The translations under genes and the position numbers were made by a program. Under the pieces are notes generated by a model. The model was not told the DNA's origin and ran no database searches. It was given only the letters and a program-made list of their open reading frames with translations. A stretch of DNA of 64,000 nucleotides from Calvatia gigantea (Eukaryota; Basidiomycota; Agaricomycetes; Agaricales; Lycoperdaceae), in assembly GCA_025093985.1 (NCBI GenBank), contig JACAAK010000004.1:4030001-4094000 (forward strand), in the 5' to 3' direction. Shown here piece by piece: positions 12,052 to 22,513 of this stretch (position 1 is the first letter of the stretch; each line of letters begins with the position of its first letter).

Positions 12052-13006
12052 TCGATTCCCTGGAGGAGGGGGCAGAGAGACTTGGAGGGGACCGACCGTG
12101 ATGCTCCATCATAGCTTCTGTGAGTATTCTCCGAGAAGACGCGAATCTTCATATACAGCACGAATGCCAACCTATTAAACTAGCAAGCCTTTTAAATCCA
12201 ATTAAATTCGACATGTTTTGGGCCGGCGTTGCCCACGGCTTCGTTCGAGTCGAGTTGGTGATTCTGGTGTTTACCCTTATTAGCGATCAATTTTCACCCG
12301 ACACTTACTGAAGTACTGAAGCTGTGCAACTGCGCACGGGCATTTGAGATTTATTGCTCAATCGTCTGTACCCCAAGTCTAGATTTCTGGGTCTGTCGGA
12401 ATATGAATGAAGTCTGAGAATTAAGGGCATGATGCGATCTGTTGTGATGCGTGACGAGCACCACGCTGTGCGCGTCTCTATCTCTATCTTGAGGCCACTC
12501 CTGCCTCGAAGGATTACACCGTATGCCATATTCCAATGTCCTCTTTTATTTCTCACCCAACGCTCCCTCCTTCAATGGCACTATACATAGATGTGACCTA
12601 GACGCCCGACGTGTTTGGATCACAAATGGCCCATCGTGGTTCCGGGGTCCTGGTCGGCGACCCCGCCCACCTCCGAATTCTCATGCGCTACGTTCCAGAA
12701 TCCTTCCCACTATGGTAGCCTCCTCATCACAAAGAGACTGAAGCAATAGCTTTGTTGGCTCCTGGTCAAGACGTTATTGCGGTGCCAATGGTTGGTTTCC
12801 ATGGATTCCCTGGTCCACGGTCAGACTTTGTATCAAAGTATCTCCTCAGTTCCGCAAATTATGGTGTACTCATCACCTACCATCACAATCATGATGGCGA
12901 CAGCCAGAGCCTGCCAGTCGTTCACACACAGGAATAGTCTACAATGAGCTTTTAAACAGGGGTAAGGAGCCAATGTAACAATTACCCTGACGTTTTTGGA
13001 ACCCGG
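12052..13006. other. Spacer and upstream block of 7TM-D
   Basis: No gene. The first bases still encode the out-of-use tail of 7TM-C. The stretch 12440-12930 aligns with the block upstream of 7TM-C (10270-10820), including GAGACTGAAGCAATAGC. It is therefore part of the ~2.1 kb tandem unit. Short ORFs here are shared remnants without conserved frame. Confidence 0.5.
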
Positions 13007-14216
13007 ATGCGGGGCACCAAATCAGTTGTATCCGCCAACATTGCCGCGCTTTTTGTACAGAGCTTGCTCTATGGTGCGTACCATGCCGAAGTCGGACGGG
13101 TCTTCCTCGCTCACCTTTCATAGGCGTCTTCAGTTTATTCTTTTGTATTGTTTTGTCAATCGCACTGGGGCCAAAACACAGTCGCTTTGTTAACAGAACA
13201 CGGATTCTTCAGATTTCTAGTCTAACGTTTTTCCTAGCGACCATGGTTAGTTTTCTGTTGCATTGTGTATCAGATAGTTTGATACTAGCCGCGCCATTTC
13301 TGTAGTATCTGATAATGAGCCTTATTCGCATATTTGTCGCGTTCACTACATCTCGAGGATTCGATGATGTAGCGATATACGTCAGCGATTGGCGGAATCC
13401 ACTCCTTGTAGGAAAAACATGCATTGGGTTGGTTCAGACCATGCTGGGCGATGGTATCCTGGTACGGCTGTTGATCCCCGGCTCACAAAAATCTTAAGAG
13501 ATAACATTCAATAGGTTTGGAAATGTTATGTATTCCACAATAAGGTGATCTGGGTCCTCATTCCAGGCATCATCATTTCAATGTTGGATACGGGTTCGTG
13601 TTCAAATGTCCCACTCAGCTCATCACACTTGATTTTATATCGTGGCCATAGCGATTCTCCTTATGTATAGAATTACAATTTCTCGGGGCATCACGCCTCG
13701 ATGGGAATGGGCAGTGGTCGTTCTTTTTCTTAGTGTCACGCTCCATACGAGCTATACAGGTACGCTTTGGTTATTAACCCGAGATACCTTTCATCGAACC
13801 CTCCCCTACCAGGCACTATTGTTTGGAAGATCTATCGTTCAACTAGCTTACACAACCTACGAACAACGGGTCGAAGCTTCACCCCAGTTATTGCTGCGTT
13901 GATTGAGAGTGGCTCGGTCTACTCTCTGACTGCTGTTATCTTGCTAGTTTGCACAATAATAAACTCGCTTGGCCAGATTGTGGTAATGGATGTTGTTCCC
14001 CCTCTGGTTGTACGAACGATGGTCTTTTGTTACTGGATTTGTTGTTCAACTGAAGATTCTTTGAAACCATAGGGAGTCGTTTGCTGCTTGGTTATTCTGC
14101 AAATTCACGTCTACATGAAAGACAAAGAAGTTGGTCCCAGCGGGGTCTCGGCAAATTGGTCAATTCCTTGGAGAGGGGGGCAGAGAGACATTGAGCAGTC
14201 CGGCGCTACATCATAG
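13007..14216 (+). CDS. 7TM-D: intact seven-TM membrane protein
   Basis: Reference copy of the local 7TM family. Exons 13007-13073, 13124-13245, 13306-13461, 13515-13593, 13652-13759, 13813-14009 and 14073-14216 sum to 873 nt (290 aa) without a break. The start is chosen because the same ATG position is kept in 7TM-A, -B and -C, followed by SANIAALFVQSLLYG. Seven hydrophobic segments match those of 7TM-C. Loop features include GPKHSRFVNRTRILQIS after TM2 and LIESGSVYS in exon 6. The tail, MKDKEVGPSGVSANWSIPW plus a short acidic end, is cytosolic if the N-terminus is outside. Function unknown; it belongs to a family that is strongly expanded in agaricomycetes and often tandem. Its neighbours are decayed copies of itself. 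Confidence 0.85.
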
Positions 14217-14843
14217 GTGGACAATTTATGTGAGTGTCCTAAGAGGATCTGGGCCTTCATACCGAACTGCCGTGGACTTCTTCTAATCCGCGGTATTAAA
14301 TCTTTGTAGCTCACCTAGGAGGTTGTTAAAAGTCCTAGTATCAAGACAATTAGGTCCAACAAAGTCTTCAATGCTCAAGGGTAGGCCATCTGAAAAGATT
14401 GGGGGACGAACCCTATTGTAGTTACTTTGGTTTTCACTTTTACCTTGAGTGCCGCACCTGGAGATGGTAAAAGCATGGTGCAATTTGTGGTACCACGGCG
14501 TGATGCATAACAGGTATCACCTTTGCGTGTTATGTACTTCTCTCTTAAGACCACTCCCCCGCCTCGAAGGATTGGATCACATACCATAATCCAATTCCAT
14601 CTCCTACTCTCACCAAGTGCTCCCTCCTCGAAAGGCACTATATGGGGGACTGGCCATCGGGGTCCTTTCCGGATCCTGATAGATGATCGATGGTCGTTCA
14701 AGCGCTCACCTCCCAATTCTCAGTGTGCCACGCCTCCGAACTCTTCTCATAATGATCTTCTCCTCGTCGCAGTGAGACTGAAACAACAGTCCTGTCGGCT
14801 CCTGTCAGGACGTTACTGTGGCGTCATTGATTGATATTTTTAG
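14217..14843. other. Spacer, third copy of the upstream block
   Basis: Non-coding. The region 14540-14840 aligns with the upstream blocks of 7TM-C and 7TM-D, but the alignment stops abruptly at about 14840, where 7TM-E exon 5 begins. This marks a deletion junction. Confidence 0.5.
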
Positions 14844-15240
14844 GTTCCCGGAGCGTCAGGCTTCGTTCAGAATGGACCATGGTCGTCCTTATTCTAAGTA
14901 TCATGATCCACGCGAGTTATACAGGTAAGCGTCAGCCATAAACCTAAGGTACTTTTCATAATATCCTCTTCGACCAGGCACTATTGTTTGGAAAATCTAT
15001 CGTTCAACTAACTTGCACAGCCTCCGTGCGACGGGTTGGAGCTTTGCCCCAGTTATCGCTGCATTGATTGAGAGTGGCACGGCCTACTCTCTGAGTGCCA
15101 TTGTCCTGTTGGTATGCATGGCAATTGGCTCACTCGGTGAAATCATACTCCTGGACGCCGGTCCTCCTCTAGTTATACGAAATACAGCTGCTTTCTGTTT
15201 AGTTTGCTTGTTCCTATACCATAGGTGTACACTTCTGTAA
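14844..15240 (+). pseudogene. 7TM-E: deleted 7TM fragment
   Basis: Only the second half of exon 5 (SEWTMVVLILSIMIHASYT, 14844-14924) and exon 6 (from about 14979, with LIESGTAYSLSAIVLLVC) remain. Exons 1-4 and the first half of exon 5 are missing; the upstream block of the tandem unit joins directly to exon 5. The exon 6 donor is mutated: GTACGA in 7TM-D is ATACGA here. Exon 7 is absent: 30-40 bases later the sequence matches DNA that follows the stop codon in 7TM-B. The reading frame of the surviving parts is clean. Confidence 0.8.
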
Positions 15241-16335
15241 GTTTCCCCCTCGAAGATCTGCGTGTTTGTGTGCGGTATATATGCCGACTACTTCAACCAG
15301 CGACCCCCTTGAGTCCATCCGATTTCACTGCACCTTAGACCAATACTATCTGTAGTTTCACCCGAGTATCGTGATTCTGGTGTTCACTCTTCAACGTTGG
15401 CGATTAATTTCGCTTCTTACCCGGCACTTACCAAAGCTGTGTAACGGCGCATCAGCATTTGAGACGCATTAGTTACTCAATCGTCTGTACCTCAAGTTGG
15501 AGTTTATGGGCGCGCTAGAGCATTGATGAGGTCTGAGAATGATCGAGTTGGGTAAAGTTCAACTTGTTTGACTATTTCTTGGCGCGTCGAGGGTGAGTCG
15601 TGCATCGACTGATCTGGAACTTCGCCAAGATGGAAGGGCGTCTATCTTCGGTTATGAAATGAATTCCTCGAGGTAGCAGCGAGTGAGCACGGTTTCGGGC
15701 AGTCCCCTGTTATACTCGAGTAGCGTTTATATCTAAGGGAACGGTAGCAATAATAGATCGGGGTTTTGCTGTGTAACGAGATGTGAAGTGCTATCACGCG
15801 CAGTGGATGGACCACCGATAACAAAAATGCATAGGGGGAGACCTTGTTGAAGTGGATCTAGCGTTGAATGATAGCATATCCCGACAATCTCTGAAAAATC
15901 ACTAGCAAACCAACGTGACTGGGTTTCCGTCCTGTGTCCTTAACGCTTACTCCCATGAACCCGGTATCATCGACATCTAAGTACTTATGTCGAGCGTGAC
16001 TAACCCGGGACATTCCGGCTGTCCTCCCAATGTCGAGACCTTGGCAGTTCGCACAACTCTCCTTCATCCCGAATATCGGCGCGTCAGCAACCGAGGGTGG
16101 TGCTTTGAGCCACGTTTTCCACAGCCCCTTTCAGGAGGTTTGTTCTGTTGATGCATGTCAGAACACCACGATCCAATGTTAAACGCCCAAGCCTCGTTGC
16201 TGCTTACGGCCGTCGAACGGCCATGCCTCTTCCTGGCCATGATTGTACAGATAAACTCACCCTATATGAACGGGCTCCAGAAGCCAACTTCTCTCAACGC
16301 ATTCTATCCCAGGTGATCTCCTACTCATCACCACA
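15241..16335. other. Spacer upstream of TM3
   Basis: No supported gene. A CCTATATGAA motif at about 16260, about 70 bases before the TM3 start codon, may be the core promoter. The ORF at 16148-16474 overlaps the TM3 start in another frame and is not supported. Confidence 0.45.
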
Positions 16336-17438
16336 ATGCGCTTCCTTTCTCTTCTCTTCGTGCTCAGTCAATTGGTTCTGCTCGCACGGTGTCTGCGGAA
16401 TGTCACTATCGATGACAATGACTCGCAGATCCAGTATTCTGGTGACTGGAGTCGTTCAGTCGAGACTGACTTGAACTATGGTCGATCCCATGTCCTGACA
16501 ATGAACGCGACGTCGGAAGCAGTATTTCAATTTACTGGTATGTTATGGCTTCCCTCAATGGCTGATCTATATAGACTGAGAATATTGCGTGCTTCTAGGT
16601 GTTGCCGTCTATTTCTTGTCGCCATTATGGCCATACGCAGTCTCGACGGCTTTGACCTTGGATTCTCGACCGACAGTCACCGTCGATCTGACCGATTACG
16701 CCTCACCAGCCACCGGAGGAGGCCCAGAGACCGTTGGGTACAGTGTTGTGTGGAGTGCGGAGAACCTGCCAAACGCAACGCACACCCTCCGGATATCTGT
16801 TGGGCGAGGACAACAATTCGCCATCGTCGATGGTATCATGTGAGTTTTTCAGAGGAATTCACACTTGCCGTTAGTTCTCATCTGAATGCAGATATACTAC
16901 CCTTGAATCTGGGGATTCGTGGCCCTTAACAGCCTCCAGTGATTCCGATGGCAATCAGGTTGTTCTCATCGTGTTAGCAACGCTATTGGGGGTCTTGGGC
17001 CTAATACTCCTCGGCATCCTGCTTTGGCTGTGCCTCAGGAAGCGTGATTCCAAATCACGAAGAGATTCAATAAGAAGCTCAGGGAAATGGGGTGGTGATG
17101 CCGAAAATGGGGCCGGAAACGACAATGATTCAGTCGCTGAGCACCGCCAAAGTCAACCCCCTCTCAGTCCGCAGTCTCCACCTCCACCCAGTCGACCTGA
17201 CAGCCAGTATCATCCCGGAGAACCTGCGTGGTCGACGGGGTCTGTCGGCGGGCCTGGAATTCCGAACATGACGGGCGTTGGAGCTAGTGTACGCAACTCG
17301 CATGCCACTAGCTATCGACATGGAGACCCTGCAAACTCGGCGAGCCACTATGGAGCATCTCAAGGGGATTTAGCTGACTCGTACGCTCAAGGACCTTATA
17401 CAAATCCCAATCACAGTTTGGCGTATCGCAACGTCTGA
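16336..17438 (+). CDS. TM3: secreted-ectodomain single-pass membrane protein
   Basis: Exons 16336-16537, 16599-16839 and 16892-17438 sum to 990 nt (329 aa), with no frame break. The ATG is in a CACAATG context. It has a signal peptide of about 20 residues and the ectodomain start RNVTIDDNDSQIQYSGDW. The conserved block with YFLSPLWPYAVSTALTLDS spans the exon 1/2 and 2/3 junctions, at the same phases as in TM1, TM2 and TM4. One TM helix follows (VVLIVLATLLGVLGLILLGI), then a basic stop-transfer and a long low-complexity cytosolic tail rich in Pro, Ser, Gly and Asn. The intron present between the ectodomain and the TM helix in TM1/TM2 is absent here. No PPxY motif is seen. Function unknown; a cell-surface sensor or adhesion protein is the likeliest class. 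Confidence 0.85.
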
Positions 17439-17895
17439 TGTGTGATTCTTCCGATGGGCCGGTGTTATTTATTCCTCGTACAATAGCCAAACTTAGTCGG
17501 TCACAGCCTGTAATACTCATGTCAACTATTTATCGGGGTACATGTACACATCAGTTTTTGAAAATGGCATTCATCAGTGAACTTTCTGATGGGCGTTGCT
17601 ACACACGGTGCTGTTAAATGCTCGGGAGGACGATTAAGGGGGTTCATGCTTTCGGGATGTATAGTGCTGTAGAGGTGTCGTCATCAGACAAAAGGGGGAC
17701 GAAGTCGGTGCAAATGGAATGGAAGGTCGTCATTAGCCCTGTAACTTCTGGAAGACTGGAGGAGTAACCTTCATCAGAACCTGGCTCGTGCCCTGTATGT
17801 AGTATTTACGTAAATACCTGCACAGATCAGCGTGGCAGGGTTCGCAGGCAAAGCGACATGACGAGCGTCTTGCTGCATTGGGGCCGACGTTGAGC
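17439..17895. other. TM3-TM4 spacer
   Basis: About 460 bases between two tandem paralogues, holding the TM3 3' end and the TM4 promoter. No clear TATA box or other feature is seen. Confidence 0.4.
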
Positions 17896-19408
17896 ATGTC
17901 CCATTGTGTCCTACTCTTGCTCGCTGCCCATCTCATCGTCAGTGCTGCCGCTCAGCGCAACGTCACAGTCGACGATGGTGACCCTCTGATCACTTATACT
18001 GGAAATTGGATTACCTCGTCACCGTCCGAGCTTGATCAGGGCGGCGCACACCACCTTGCCGAAGACGATACTTCCTCCGCAACTTTTACCTTCACTGGTG
18101 AGCAATCTATCTAAACGAAATTTCTTCCACGTTTTCACAGTCACACCCTCAAGGCACGGCTGTCTACTTCATGTCCCCCCTTTGGCCCTATGATGTGTTT
18201 ACTCAAGTCAAACTGGATTCTCAACCACCCGTCGTGTTGAATCTATCCGACCAAAACTTTAGAGCTCCCACGTCAAATGGCCCGGAAACCGTTAGAAGTG
18301 CTGTAGTTTGGGGATCTGGGCCTCTACCAAATACGGCTCATACTCTACTCGTGTCCAAAGTCCCTCAACCAAATCGTCCTTACATCATCGTCGATGCTAT
18401 AGTGTGAGTCCGCACAATACCTAAGATCGACCTCCGCTCATAACACATTTCAGCTATACCGTGTTGGACCCTTCACCTGCGAATCCATCCTCCAATTCCC
18501 CAATTCCGTTACCTTCATCATCAGCCTCGATACCCTCAAGCTTATCATCCACCTCAACGTCACCATCGTCATCTACCCGGAATGTAGCTTCACCCACGAA
18601 TACGTCTGACGAAATTAATGACAGCACCTCATCTTCAAGTCATGTCCTGCCTATTGCGCTCGGGACGGTTCTGGGCTCCCTCGGACTTCTCGTCCTTGCC
18701 GTCGTTCTTTGGCTCTGCTACAAGGGGAAGAGGCGCCCACAGTCGGAAGCGTGGACTGTAGCAGGCGCTTCAGAAGGCGCTTCTCCTCATGCAGCAGCAC
18801 CACCTCCTGGACCTCTGTCTCCGAACCAAACACAGCCTCAGGTTCAGCACCCGTATAATCCGTACCCAAACCAATCGTATAAACAGCCTTACGGACACAG
18901 TCCAGACGCGTCGTGGTCACAGATGTCTGCTACCGGCGTTCCTTTGGTAGCAACCGCTCAGCCTGCCGCATATTATAATAACCAACAACCACCACGACCG
19001 ATGCAGGACTTTGATCCTTGGGTTGGTCTTGCACCTATGGGAGTGCCAATGCAACAACAGGGACCCGACGCATTTGCTTACCAACATTCTTCTGGCCGTT
19101 ACGAACCCACAACGTTGTCCACCATCACAGAAACGTCTACCCCTGGTGGCACCGTAGCATCGAACAGAAGTCCCTTGGGCGCCTCACCTGCCTCGTTCCC
19201 TTCTGCTGATCTTAGCTACTACACGCCCCCCCAGGACATGGGTGGTAATCCAACACGATTATCTTATGCGAGTGATGGCTCTGGGGGTGCTGGGGCCGCG
19301 TACCAGCAGCAGCAACAGCTTTATTCTCGTGGAAGTGCGGGACAGTTGAGACCTCCCGGATCGCCTGCGGCTTCTAATGGTGGGGTCAACACAGGAGGAC
19401 GATGGTAG
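17896..19408 (+). CDS. TM4: secreted-ectodomain single-pass membrane protein with long Gln-rich tail
   Basis: Exons 17896-18097, 18154-18403 and 18454-19408 sum to 1407 nt (468 aa). The start is the ATG at 17896; an in-frame TTG 18 bases earlier is not used. Exon 1 is 202 nt as in TM3. The signal peptide ends near SAAAQ, followed by RNVTVDDGDPLITYTGNW and then YFMSPLWPYDVFTQVKLDS. A Ser/Thr/Pro stalk precedes a TM helix (VLPIALGTVLGSLGLLVLAVV). The cytosolic tail is about 245 residues, low-complexity, rich in Pro, Tyr, Asn and Gln, with a poly-Gln stretch near 19305. Intron 1 ends at a CAAG acceptor downstream of a better-looking CACAG; the former keeps the frame and the family alignment. Fragments of this 3' end recur at 21.3 and 22.2 kb. 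Confidence 0.85.
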
Positions 19409-19844
19409 TCGTGAGGAGGACAGGAGAAGCGATGTTTTCTGACCACTGGTATATTCTCGGTAGTAATATTTATGATAAAAGATAAGTTCTTGGGCCCGTG
19501 CGACCTGTGCTGTTTGGACCTCGCTCTAGAATGAAAACTTCCAGATAGCGAATGAGGTGTGAAGTTCACAATAGAGGAATGACAAAGCTGAATGGGTTCA
19601 ACGCTAATAGGCTATTCGACGGATGTCACAAATTCCAACACAAGGATGGGTCATTGGCTCTCTACTTCCCATACTATTTTTTAAAGCTTTTTCTAAGCCC
19701 TCATCCGTTTGCAGTCCAAGCCCTTGTGAGGTTGGATTTCGCCCCCCTCTTCGGGTGTAGGTATAGGTGGTCGGACCCATAACGAGAACCCCCCCCCCCG
19801 AATGCCTGATTTTGTCGCCTTTCAGCCAGTTGATCAATATAGGC

Positions 19845-20036
19845 TCACATCTGTAGTTGTGCATCCTCCAGGCCCTTATTATTCTTCTTCACCCCAATGC
19901 ACACCAAAACCTCGTCTCTACGAACATCACCCTCCACATTCCTTGTATCCACACAAACAACGATAAAATCCGGCTCGAAATATCGGTTGGTGACATTAGA
20001 AACGCAGAGTTCATTAACACTTCTCATGTGACCCAT
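19845..20036 (-). pseudogene. Possible nuclease-fold fragment
   Basis: A 63-codon minus-strand frame contains EPDFIVVCVDTRN and, about 20 residues on, VLVCIGVKKNNKGLEDA. PD...(hydrophobic)xVKK spacing resembles PD-(D/E)XK restriction-like proteins found in basidiomycete genomes, where the second motif would be E-x-K; here Gly replaces the acid. It has no surrounding exons that I can join. It could equally be chance. Listed as a low-confidence relic. Confidence 0.2.
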
Positions 20037-20284
20037 TCAATAACCTTACATAATCTGGCTCATTGGCACTTATTGGGGTCTAATACGCTTCGTTCATACA
20101 AATCAACATACTTTGTACGTCCCACAGATCTGGTGCTATTCTTCAATCCCACCCGCCTAACAGTCCGAGTCATGTCGAAGTGTCTTGCCGGCTATAGCAT
20201 TGATCGGTCACTTTGTTAAGATATCCAAGGTTTGGACTTCTTGGATACGATATCCCGTTTCACTTCCATGATCTGGTGCAACTT

Positions 20285-20517
20285 TTGTTGTGGATAGTGA
20301 ATCCGGTCATCCCCCACCTACGAACGCACAGGCTCACAAGGCATTACGTGCCTTACGTCAGTGTATGGGTGGGCAACCACTGGGAACCAGTACGACCTGA
20401 TAGCTCAATGGTAGAGCATCTGGTATATGTCCGGAAGGTCTGGGGTTCGATCCCCCATCTGGTCAATTAAAATTTTCTATGATTACATTACTACTATGGG
20501 ATACCTCGTCACAACAA
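20285..20517. mobile_element. Insertion with 8-bp inverted ends and a tRNA-like core
   Basis: By comparison with the intact paralogue at 21613, foreign DNA of about 233 bp interrupts this copy. It begins TTGTTGTG and ends CACAACAA, which are perfect inverted repeats of 8 bp, possibly flanked by a CTT repeat. The centre contains a tRNA-like sequence with a Pol III A box and B box. It may be a small non-autonomous transposon or tRNA-derived element. It has no coding capacity, and I have found no second copy in the window. Confidence 0.45.
20394..20465 (+). tRNA. tRNA-like gene, anticodon uncertain (UAU by position)
   Basis: A 72-nt cloverleaf can be folded: 7-bp acceptor stem (GACCTGA / TCTGGTC, one T-T mismatch), D arm GCTC...GAGC, anticodon stem TCTGG / CCGGA with loop TATATGT, variable loop AGGTC, T arm TGGGG / CCCCA with loop TTCGATC, and discriminator A. 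The A box (TAGCTCAATGG) and B box (GGTTCGATCCC) are good Pol III matches. By position the anticodon is UAU (Ile), but residue 33 is A instead of the near-invariant U, and the acceptor stem has a mismatch. A tRNA pseudogene or tRNA-derived element is more likely than a working tRNA. Confidence 0.6.
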
Positions 20518-21267
20518 CTTTCCCTTTGAGTTCTCAGAGGATAACAAGGTCCTGATATTGGCGCGCTTTCTTGGTCGGGGGAATGGCTATGTGAAAGAAA
20601 CAGAAGAGGATCGGATTGTCAAACAGTTATTACTGGAGCATAGTGGGTTGAAGGATGAGCAACTTGTATGGGAGGCAATAGGAACTGAGTGATTTGTACA
20701 GTTTCTAATAGTTGTGGAGGGGTCATGAGAGAAAGAAAGAACTGTAATTTCAAACCTTCATATCAGAGCGGGAGTGAAAAAGATGAGAAGCAATAAGTTC
20801 AGCAGAAAAATCATGACCAGGTTATGCTTGTTTAGAATGAGGCTAATGGCTGTGGCCCTCACGGCACCCTTCCCGGTATTTCACCAAATCGTAAGCCTCT
20901 TATCCTCCCAAGCTTCCAACACCTTCAGCAATAGTGCACTATGTTCACATATCAAGTTGATAATCTCAAAGGCGCAGGAGTCGCGTTTAGCGCCTTCAAC
21001 TGGGTGAAAGCCGATGTTTCAGGAGGAGGTCGAGTTCCTGTTGTCAATGTTGCTCGGCAGCTCGAGCCTCGAGATCATTGATAGGTGAAAAAGTAAAACC
21101 GACGGGGGCTGTGATCCTCACCATCTGTACTCAGCGAAAGCCCCTCATGTTGTGAGCACCGCCAGTGGACATGTTGACAGCCGGTCACCGTTTGGGTCTT
21201 CCTGCCCAAGTGCCCCCTCTGTTGTAGCGTGGGCGTACCACTTTTCTTCCTCATCCAAGACCTCCCA

Positions 21268-21440
21268 GATCGACTGCTGCTTCTAATGGTGGGGTCAATA
21301 TAGGAGGACTATGGTAGTCGTGAGGAGAACAGGAGAGAACGAGAATTTCTGGCTGCTGGTATATTCTCGGTATTAATATTTATGATAAAAGATAAATTCT
21401 TGGGCCTGTCCGACCTGTCCTATTTGGATCTTGTTTTACG
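21268..21440 (+). repeat. Copy of TM4 3' end and 3' UTR
   Basis: This stretch repeats 19370-19540 (the last codons of TM4, its stop region and downstream DNA) with scattered substitutions. It includes GGTATATTCTCGGTA and TTTATGATAAAAGATAA. It has no coding role here. A further degraded piece related to the TM4 tail coding sequence lies at about 22130-22290 (ACACTGGATGGC...ACGATTATC context). Together they suggest a lost TM gene copy or a truncated segmental duplication. Confidence 0.65.
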
Positions 21441-21612
21441 GAGCTTTGGTTTGAAAAAATTGGCCCAATAATGGCTTTGTCACTTGATCGGGTGTGGATG
21501 AGACATGTCACAGTTACGAATTAGGTGGCAAGTGGCTGGTGTTGCCATATCCCAAATTCTTTTCACCAACAAATTTGATTACTATTGGTTATCTCACCCA
21601 ATAGCCCTAGTC

Positions 21613-21948
21613 ATGTCAAAGCGTCTTGCTGGCTACAGCATTGATGAGTCGCTCGCTCGTCCGTGGCTCGAACACCAGGGAATAGACGTCCAAAATGTGG
21701 ACTCCTTGGATATGGTATCCCATTTCACCTCCATGATCTGGCGCGACTTTGTCCCTAAACACCTGAAGGGTCTTGTTCCCTTTGGGTTCTCAGAGGATAA
21801 TGTGAGCCTGATATTGGTGCGCTTTCTTGGTCGGGGGAGCGGCTATGTGAAAGAGAGGGAAGAAGATAGGGTTGTCAAACGGTTATTACTGGAGCATAGT
21901 GGGTTGAAGGATGAGCAGCTTGTATGGGAGTCGTTAGACACTGATTGA
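21613..21948 (+). CDS. Small orphan protein of dispersed MSK family
   Basis: Single-exon ORF of 111 aa from ATG 21613. The frame is open further upstream to an ATG at 21505, but the start at MSKRLAGY is shared by the other copies (20172, 41223 minus, 63581 minus). The protein is hydrophilic and charged, with WLEHQGIDVQN, DMVSHFTSMIWRDF, a glycine motif FLGRGSGYVK, and an acidic/basic end LLEHSGLKDEQL. There is no signal peptide, no TM segment and no family I recognise. All other copies in this window are broken, so this may be the only working one; expression is not shown. Confidence 0.6.
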   Translation: MSKRLAGYSIDESLARPWLEHQGIDVQNVDSLDMVSHFTSMIWRDFVPKHLKGLVPFGFSEDNVSLILVRFLGRGSGYVKEREEDRVVKRLLLEHSGLKDEQLVWESLDTD

Positions 21949-22513
21949 TGAAGAACGTTCATATCTTGGCCTCGGTCCCCTGGCTCCACTGGGGCGAATG
22001 AAGGTATCACCTGCTGGGCGGGCTTTCAACACTCCGTCTTCTGGCGGTAAACGGCAATTGCGTAGGATAAGGTCCTTATCACCCAACCAGCTGAAAAATG
22101 ACTGAAGACGAACCCAAGCGGTACTAGGGTGTACAGTGGTGATGGCAATGCGTACTCACTACCTGGATATGTCGGAGACAATATGGCACGATTATCGTGT
22201 GCGAGCGATATCATGACATTACCGCACCCGCATCGGGAGGTGCTTCTGCTGCGACAGCAGCTGGCATCTGTACTCTCGCCGAAGCACTGGACAGTAAAGG
22301 CTTTCAGAATCACCTGTTATGTACTACTTCGAATGGCGATAGGGGGACAGGGGATTTTTCCTTTCCTGGCCCGAAACTGGGATCCAATGGTCTGATGACT
22401 CTGATCAACTGATTCTGTCACACGGATTCAATATGTACGGTGCCTTTTAAAACCTGATAGTCGGTAAATGTACCTTTTACAAACAGAACATCGTGTCCAG
22501 TCGTTACCAATAT
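21949..22513. other. Spacer with a TM4 tail relic
   Basis: Besides the degraded TM4-tail similarity at about 22130-22290, nothing is supported. It contains the 3' flank of the phytase gene, which ends at 22514 on the minus strand. Confidence 0.4.

Larger units (their letters stand above)
20172..20692 (+). pseudogene. Broken copy of the MSK small-protein gene
   Basis: The 5' part (ATG 20172, MSKCLAGYSIDRSL) and the 3' part (about 20518-20692, FLGRGNGYVKE...) are homologous to the intact gene at 21613-21948. The middle is damaged. A stop and a deletion of about 40 bases follow codon 15, and a 233-bp insertion (20285-20517) replaces about 26 bases of the gene. The 3' part ends at the same position as the intact copy. 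Confidence 0.75.

Noticed and set aside
17878..17895. TTG start extending TM4 by six codons
   Set aside because: Not an ATG. The ATG at 17896 directly precedes a good signal peptide and gives an exon 1 length equal to that of TM3.
20394..20465. Functional tRNA-Ile(UAU)
   Set aside because: Residue 33 is A and the acceptor stem has a mismatch; it sits inside an insertion in a dead gene. Kept only as a tRNA-like feature.
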